A DNA stretch of 64,000 bases, taken from contig NZ_CP083760.1 in the NCBI RefSeq assembly GCF_020149915.1, forward strand, positions 1,550,001 through 1,614,000, written 5' to 3'. Below are positions 59,587 through 64,000 of the stretch, in pieces. The stretch is from Candidatus Sulfidibacterium hydrothermale (GTDB lineage Bacteria > Bacteroidota > Bacteroidia > Bacteroidales > F082). Each line of letters opens with the position of its first letter. The stretch's first letter is position 1. The translations under genes and the position numbers were made by a program. The notes beneath the pieces are model-generated. The model was not told the origin of the DNA and ran no database searches. It saw only the letters and a list, made by a program, of their open reading frames with translations.

Positions 59587-60615
59587 ATGTTTGATTCCCA
59601 CGAGATAGAGGCAGTAAAACAACTGTTGACCAATCCCCGAAAAGTCGTTTTGGCTTCCCATAAAAATCCGGATGGAGATACCATTGGTGCTGCATTGGCT
59701 ATGATGCATTATTTGCGCCAGAAAGGTCATGAAGTTATTCCGTTGGTTCCCAATGATTATCCTGCTTATTACCGTTGGCTTCCGGGCGCAGAAGATTTTA
59801 TTGTTTTCGACCGGGACGTGAAAAAATTAAGGGCTGCCCTTGCCGATGCAGAAGTGCTCTTTTGTCTTGATTTTAACAGCCTTGACCGTACAGGGAACAT
59901 GGCGCCTGATTTAGAAAAATTTTCAGGAAAAAAAGTTGTTATCGACCACCATCTGGAACCTTCGGATGAGTTTGATCATTATTTCTCGGTGACGGATGTT
60001 TCTTCTGCCGGGGAATTGGTGTATGAATTTATTGTTGCTATGGATGATGCCGACCGGATAGATAAAAATATTGCGTTGGCTTTGTACACTTGTATCATGA
60101 CCGATACCGGTTCGTTCAGTTATAACTGTAACCATCCGCGTACGTATCATATTGTGGCCGATTTGATTGAGCGTGGGGTAGATGCGGCTTTGGTCCATAA
60201 ACTGGTTTATGATACTTTTACCGAAAACCGTTTGCGTTTGTTGGGATATGCATTGAGTAACCGTTTATTGGTTTGGAAAGATTTGCATACCGCAGTAATT
60301 TATCTTACCAAAGAAGATTTGAAAAGGTATGATTATCAGGTAGGAGATACCGAAGGGCTGGTCAATTACGGCCTTTCCATGCAGGATATTAATCTTGCGG
60401 TGTTATTGACCGAAAAGGATAATCAGATCCGGATGTCGTTTCGTTCAAAAGGTGATTTCTCGGTGAACCGGCTGGCACGTGATTTTTTTGCCGGTGGAGG
60501 ACATAAAAATGCTTCCGGCGGAACTTCCCGCATCGGAATGCAAAATACGTTGGATAAGCTGAAAGAAGTTTTGCAGTATTTTAAAGATGAACTGGATTAT
60601 ACGCTGACGTTGTAA
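59587..60615 (+). CDS. nrnA: DHH/DHHA1 phosphoesterase NrnA-like (nanoRNase/pAp phosphatase)
   Basis: Mn2+-dependent phosphoesterase that degrades very short RNAs (nanoRNAs) and may act on 3'-phosphoadenosine 5'-phosphate. The 342 residues show DHH motif I HKNPDGDTIGAALA, motif II LDFNSLDRTG, motif III VIDHHLEP, motif IV DTGSFSYN and the DHHA1 domain with GGGHKNASGGT near residues 300-310. Length fits NrnA. It is the first gene of a tight plus-strand operon with two FKBP lipoproteins (1-bp and 3-bp gaps), an arrangement also known around gldI in Bacteroidota (from memory). Confidence 0.9.
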   Translation: MFDSHEIEAVKQLLTNPRKVVLASHKNPDGDTIGAALAMMHYLRQKGHEVIPLVPNDYPAYYRWLPGAEDFIVFDRDVKKLRAALADAEVLFCLDFNSLDRTGNMAPDLEKFSGKKVVIDHHLEPSDEFDHYFSVTDVSSAGELVYEFIVAMDDADRIDKNIALALYTCIMTDTGSFSYNCNHPRTYHIVADLIERGVDAALVHKLVYDTFTENRLRLLGYALSNRLLVWKDLHTAVIYLTKEDLKRYDYQVGDTEGLVNYGLSMQDINLAVLLTEKDNQIRMSFRSKGDFSVNRLARDFFAGGGHKNASGGTSRIGMQNTLDKLKEVLQYFKDELDYTLTL

Positions 60616-60616
60616 A

Positions 60617-61135
60617 ATGAAAAATCGTTTCCCCATATTGATTTTGGCTTTGCTGTTGCTGGGATTGTCGGGTTGTATGAACGATGCGGGGCAACAAAAT
60701 AAAAAACAACGTAAACCATTAACACAGAAAGAACTAATTGATTTAAACCGGCGGTTAATGCGGAATGAAAAAAAGCAGATCAATGCATTTATTCGTTCGC
60801 ATCACTGGAAAATGAAAGAAACGGGTACCGGTTTGCGGTATGTTATTCTCCGGCACGGAAAAGGAGAAAAAGCCCGGACCGGGGAATGGGTTACTCTTCG
60901 GTATTCGGTGCAACTTTTTGATGGTGAAGAAGTTTATTCGGGTGTAAAAACATTTAAGATCGGATTTGGTAATGTGGAAAGTGGTCTGGAAGAAGGAATT
61001 CTTTTGTTAAAACAGGGAGATGTTGCCAGATTTATTTTACCTTCGCACCTTGCATATGGTTTGTCGGGTGATGGAAATAAAATTCCACCCCATGTGCCGA
61101 TAATCTATCATGTTGAAGTATTGAAACTTAAATAA
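60617..61135 (+). CDS. FKBP-type peptidyl-prolyl isomerase lipoprotein, GldI-like
   Basis: Outer-envelope lipoprotein of 172 residues: signal peptide MKNRFPILILALLLLGLSG and lipid-anchoring Cys20. Residues about 85-172 form an FKBP domain (WVTLRYSVQLFDGEEVYSG, GLEEGILLLKQGDVARFILPS, LAYGL, IPPHVPIIYHVEVL). The size and position after nrnA match GldI, a gliding-motility-associated isomerase; no other gld genes are visible, so a gliding role is not claimed. Several active-site aromatics of FKBP12 are replaced. Likely helps fold outer-membrane or periplasmic proteins. Confidence 0.85.
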   Translation: MKNRFPILILALLLLGLSGCMNDAGQQNKKQRKPLTQKELIDLNRRLMRNEKKQINAFIRSHHWKMKETGTGLRYVILRHGKGEKARTGEWVTLRYSVQLFDGEEVYSGVKTFKIGFGNVESGLEEGILLLKQGDVARFILPSHLAYGLSGDGNKIPPHVPIIYHVEVLKLK

Positions 61136-61138
61136 ATA

Positions 61139-62053
61139 ATGAAAATGAGAAAAATTTTTTTGCTGGCCTTTGCAGGCCTTATTGCCGGCTTTTTTATGAC
61201 TTCCTGTAGTCCCTCAAAAGAGTCAAAACATCCGGGATTTCAAAAGACCAAAACCGGGTTGTATTATAAGTTTTACAAGAAAAGCAAAGATACCACACGA
61301 CCGCATGTTGCTGAATATGCTGTTTTGGAAATGATTTACGGAAATCCGGATACAGTAATTTTCGACAGCCGGAATCTTCCGAAAGCTCAACGCCCAATGA
61401 AAATTCCGGTCATCCGGTCGATTTACAAAGGAGATATTTATGAAGGCATCAAAATGATGCATGTGGGCGACAGTGCTGTGTTCTGGTGTAATGCCGATTC
61501 GGTTTTCAAGAAATTGTTCCGGATGCCGAAGTTCCCCAAATTCATTGACTCTACCAAAGACATCTATTTTGCCATTAAACTGTTGGCAGTGAAAACACCA
61601 CAGCAGTTGCAGGCAGAAGAGAGTGCCCGGATGATTAAAAAAGAAAATGAAGAAGCCAAAGCACGTGAAGAATATCTGAAAAAACACCACATTACGGTAA
61701 AACCTACGGCAGATGGCCTTTACTTTATTCCGGAAAAACCGGGAAAAGGTCCGCACCCGAAAGTCGGTGACCGTGTTTTCGTGCATTATACCGGATATTT
61801 GCTGAACGGACAAAAATTTGACAGCTCTTACGACCGGGGAAAACCGTTTGATTTTATTCTTGGCAAACGTCAGGTTATTCCCGGATGGGATGAAGGAATT
61901 GCTAAGTTGCGTAAAGGAGGATCTGCTAAACTGATTATTCCTTCGTCCTTGGCTTATGGTCCTGGCGGTAGAGGCCCTATTCCGCCTTTTGCCACATTGG
62001 TATTTGATGTGAAATTGGTGAATATTCAACCTGGACCAAAACCGAAGAAATAA
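61139..62053 (+). CDS. FKBP-type peptidyl-prolyl isomerase lipoprotein with two FKBP-like domains
   Basis: Lipoprotein of 304 residues: signal peptide to a lipobox TSC (Cys23). The N-terminal half (about 38-155) is a degenerate FKBP-like domain, then a charged helical linker (about 158-185), then a canonical FKBP domain (about 190-300) with GDRVFVHYTGYLLNGQKFDS, PFDFILGKRQVIPGWDEGI and SLAYGPGGRGPIPPFATLVFDVKL (each described by core motif). Key FKBP aromatics are intact in the second domain, so it should be active there. Third gene of the nrnA operon, ended by the terminator at 62091. Confidence 0.9.
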   Translation: MKMRKIFLLAFAGLIAGFFMTSCSPSKESKHPGFQKTKTGLYYKFYKKSKDTTRPHVAEYAVLEMIYGNPDTVIFDSRNLPKAQRPMKIPVIRSIYKGDIYEGIKMMHVGDSAVFWCNADSVFKKLFRMPKFPKFIDSTKDIYFAIKLLAVKTPQQLQAEESARMIKKENEEAKAREEYLKKHHITVKPTADGLYFIPEKPGKGPHPKVGDRVFVHYTGYLLNGQKFDSSYDRGKPFDFILGKRQVIPGWDEGIAKLRKGGSAKLIIPSSLAYGPGGRGPIPPFATLVFDVKLVNIQPGPKPKK

Positions 62054-62090
62054 TTTCTGCTCTGTTTTGAGCTGAAAACTTTATCTATAA

Positions 62091-62121
62091 AAAAACGTCC
62101 TGAATTTTTCAGGACGTTTTT
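62091..62121. terminator. bidirectional intrinsic terminator between the FKBP operon and the response regulator
   Basis: AAAAACGTCCTGAA and TTCAGGACGTTTTT around TTT, a 14-bp stem with T-runs on both strands, between converging genes. Confidence 0.9.
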
Positions 62122-62139
62122 TTTATGTGTAGATCTTGG

Positions 62140-62541
62140 TTATTTATCCGGGAAATATTTTTTAATCACTTCAATAAGTTCCTGTGGCCGGTAAGGCTTT
62201 GTCAGATAGTCGTCCATGCCGGCAGCAAGACAGTTTTCTTTGTCATGCTCAAAAGCAAAAGCGGTAATTGCAATGATGGGAATCGGATGAGCTGTTTCCA
62301 TCTGCTTTTCGTATTTGCGGATTTCCCGGGTAGCTTCCAACCCGTTCATTATCGGCATCTGAATATCCATCAGGATAAGGTCATAGTCGTTTTCCAGAAA
62401 CTTTTCTACTCCTGCTTTCCCGTCGGTTACCCAGTCTAATTCATAATTTAATCTTTTTAAAATGGCCGATGCAAATTTGGCATTCAGGTCGTTGTCTTCA
62501 ACAACCAGCACTTTTAACCGATCTTGAAAAGATTTAGACAT
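62140..62541 (-). CDS. single-domain response regulator (CheY-like receiver)
   Basis: A 133-residue stand-alone receiver: VLVVEDNDLN at the N-terminus (acidic pocket), phospho-acceptor Asp59 in LILMDIQMPIMNG, and the conserved Lys in YLTKPYRP. It has no output domain, so it acts by protein contact or as a phosphate carrier or sink. It lies 36 bp downstream of the hybrid kinase gene at 62578 and is probably its partner. The kinase has its own receiver but lacks the usual phospho-acceptor histidine, so how this regulator is charged is unclear. Confidence 0.92.
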   Translation of the reverse strand: MSKSFQDRLKVLVVEDNDLNAKFASAILKRLNYELDWVTDGKAGVEKFLENDYDLILMDIQMPIMNGLEATREIRKYEKQMETAHPIPIIAITAFAFEHDKENCLAAGMDDYLTKPYRPQELIEVIKKYFPDK

Positions 62542-62577
62542 TTTTTCTGGCTTTTTGAAAGAACGAAGATAGAAAAA

Positions 62578-64000
62578 TTATGCAGATAACAAGCTGTTTA
62601 TGACAGAAATTAAATCGTTTTTTCGAAAAGGCTTCTGCAGATATTCGGAAAAACCGGCTTGTAATGCTTTTTCACGGGATTGTTTATCCGTATCGGCCGA
62701 AAGGGCCAAAACCGGTATCTTTCCTAAAACAGCAAACTGTTTTTTCAGCTCTTGCCAAAATGCCGGCCCCTGGTTTTTTCCGGAGAAATCCATGTCAAGA
62801 ATCAGCAAATCAATGGGTTCTTCCTGTTTTATAATTTGAGCAATCCATTCTTGTGGAGAATACATGTTATCATAAAGGGTAACGTTGGTTTCGGATAAGA
62901 TCTTTTTAATGAGCATGCTTTCCAGCTTGTCTTCATCCATGATGAGAATATGTTTTCCTTTCGGAGAAAGTGAGGATGATGGGGCAGGAGAGTTGGGGCG
63001 AATTCTTTTTTTCTTTTCTGATTCTGCTTTCTGCGGGGTAAATTTTTTGAACGGGAAATAGACGGTGACAGTGGTTCCGACAGCCTTTTCCGATTCTATT
63101 TCGATACGCCCTCCCATAATCCGGAGCATATTTTTTACCAAAGGTAATCCCAACCCGGCTCCCTGAAATGTATTTTTACTGTACCCCAGGGTTTGTTGCC
63201 TGAACGGCTCAAAGATATCCGGAAGGAAAGCTTTGTCAATACCGATACCGGTATCTTTTACACGCCAAACAATTTCGTTGTTTTGAAAAGTATGCGAAAT
63301 TTTAATAAATCCTTTTTCTGTGTAGCGTATGGCATTGTCGATCAGATTGGTCAGAATATGTTGTACGGCTTGATTATCTGCCGAAAAAACAGGCGTTTTC
63401 GCTTCCTGATAAACCAATTGGAGGCCTTTTATTTCAGCCATTGGTGTGAATTTATCAATCAGTTTCCTGGTGATTTCACCAATATCGCAGGCCGATTCAT
63501 TAAGCTGGAAACTGTTTGATTCAATTTTGCTGATATCAATGATGTTGTTCAGCAAGTGGAGAAGAGCTTCCCCGCTTTTCTTGATATTTTCGTTGTATTC
63601 AAAAAGTTCGGTATCTTCTGACAGGGCAAATTCGTTTCCCATCAAGGTGGAAAATCCCAGAATATCATTCAGGTTGGTACGCAGTGTATTGCTGATACGG
63701 GTCATGAGCAAAGCATTTCGTTGGCCCGATAATTTTCCGGTTTCCAGGGTTTTCTCCATGGATTTCAGGTTCTCAATGAGTTGGTTTCGCTCGTTTTCCA
63801 TTTCTGTGATACGCCGGCGGATGGTGTCGTCACGGTTTTGGGTCAGCAAAGTGAGTTTTTGCTTCAAAACAGTATAGTCATTCTGGTACTTTCGCTTTTC
63901 GTTTTCTGCTTTTTTCTGTTTTTGATGTAAATAGTAGGTGACGAAAAGCAGAATAATTACCAGAACCAGCGAAAAAAGAATCCAGAAACGATTGCTCCGG
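62578..64000 (-). CDS. hybrid histidine kinase-like protein lacking the H-box histidine (N-terminus outside window)
   Basis: The frame is open to the right edge, so the N-terminus is missing; about 474 codons are visible. They begin with a membrane helix (WILFSLVLVIILLFVTYYL), then a long coiled coil, a HisKA-like region, an HATPase_c domain (N-box LTNLIDNAIRYTEKG, G1 VKDTGIGIDKAF, G2 GAGLGLPLVKNML) and a C-terminal receiver (Asp in LLILDMDFSG, Lys in LQKPFRK). In the HisKA region the usual SHEIRTPLN reads SNTLRTNLN: the phospho-acceptor His is Asn. It may therefore be a pseudokinase, a phosphatase or a partner of another kinase. Upstream of the receiver gene at 62140. Confidence 0.85.
   Translation of the reverse strand, partial: RSNRFWILFSLVLVIILLFVTYYLHQKQKKAENEKRKYQNDYTVLKQKLTLLTQNRDDTIRRRITEMENERNQLIENLKSMEKTLETGKLSGQRNALLMTRISNTLRTNLNDILGFSTLMGNEFALSEDTELFEYNENIKKSGEALLHLLNNIIDISKIESNSFQLNESACDIGEITRKLIDKFTPMAEIKGLQLVYQEAKTPVFSADNQAVQHILTNLIDNAIRYTEKGFIKISHTFQNNEIVWRVKDTGIGIDKAFLPDIFEPFRQQTLGYSKNTFQGAGLGLPLVKNMLRIMGGRIEIESEKAVGTTVTVYFPFKKFTPQKAESEKKKRIRPNSPAPSSSLSPKGKHILIMDEDKLESMLIKKILSETNVTLYDNMYSPQEWIAQIIKQEEPIDLLILDMDFSGKNQGPAFWQELKKQFAVLGKIPVLALSADTDKQSREKALQAGFSEYLQKPFRKNDLISVINSLLSA

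Noticed and set aside
62578-63867. Kinase start at a TTG near 63867
   Set aside because: The frame continues without a stop to the window edge and includes a clear membrane helix, so the gene is simply cut by the edge.

Overview
The window looks like a chromosomal segment of a member of the Bacteroidota, probably an anaerobic or microaerobic Bacteroidales/Marinilabiliales-type organism. Evidence: the TAnnTTTG promoter motif (Bacteroidota -7 element) precedes many genes; there are two TonB-dependent receptors with carboxypeptidase-like N-domains, a DUF4249 lipoprotein, a Porin_10-type barrel, GldI-like FKBP lipoproteins, a Vor/Kor-type 2-oxoacid:ferredoxin oxidoreductase and an oxygen-independent HemN. 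No rRNA, tRNA or CRISPR array was seen. Species cannot be named from the sequence.

Layout. 1-7237: a minus-strand heme operon, hemA-hemC-hemD-hemB-hemL-hemE-hemN (C5 route from glutamyl-tRNA to coproporphyrinogen oxidation; hemN runs off the left edge). 7349-12812: smpB and a two-gene signalling operon (large hybrid kinase plus receiver-kinase). 13443-19692: a barrel protein, a MATE exporter, FtsK, a LolA-like protein and a patatin phospholipase. 19858-21800: a repeat-rich gap holding one intact IS110-family element. 21937-29008: MFS and MHS transporters, a lipoprotein, aroC and a porin. 29114-31823: the four-gene 2-oxoacid:ferredoxin oxidoreductase. 32058-38978: DUF819 protein, MgtA-type Mg2+ ATPase, thioredoxin reductase with an unusual thioredoxin-like partner, and a SMUG2-type glycosylase. 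39951-47387: gdhA, an AspT-family transporter, a small minus-strand cluster (zinc ribbon; VOC, DUF89, CGGC, radical SAM) and a porin. 47431-53295: TonB receptor/DUF4249 pair, aspartate kinase and trmD. 54068-64000: stand-alone trpB, lpdA, a second TonB receptor, nrnA-gldI-FKBP, and a response regulator with a hybrid kinase cut by the right edge.

The most interesting content is between and in front of genes. (1) The IS110 element has an upstream non-coding segment that folds into two stem-loops with internal loops; all four loop strands match the element's own target flanks or termini, as expected of a bridge RNA. (2) The mgtA leader holds an 18-codon ORF with an acidic, proline-containing start, whose stop codon lies in one arm of a switchable hairpin; the alternative hairpin covers the mgtA ribosome-binding site. 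This resembles the logic of enterobacterial mgtL but in a different phylum. (3) The aspartate kinase leader encodes a 25-residue peptide followed by mutually exclusive antiterminator and terminator pairings, a classical attenuator. (4) Three copies of a structured dispersed repeat carry a hairpin with a compensatory base-pair change and, in two copies, loops that are reverse complements of each other. Other repeat families (a 210-bp tandem array, UUCG-type hairpin clusters, a GC-rich palindromic island) fill the remaining gaps.
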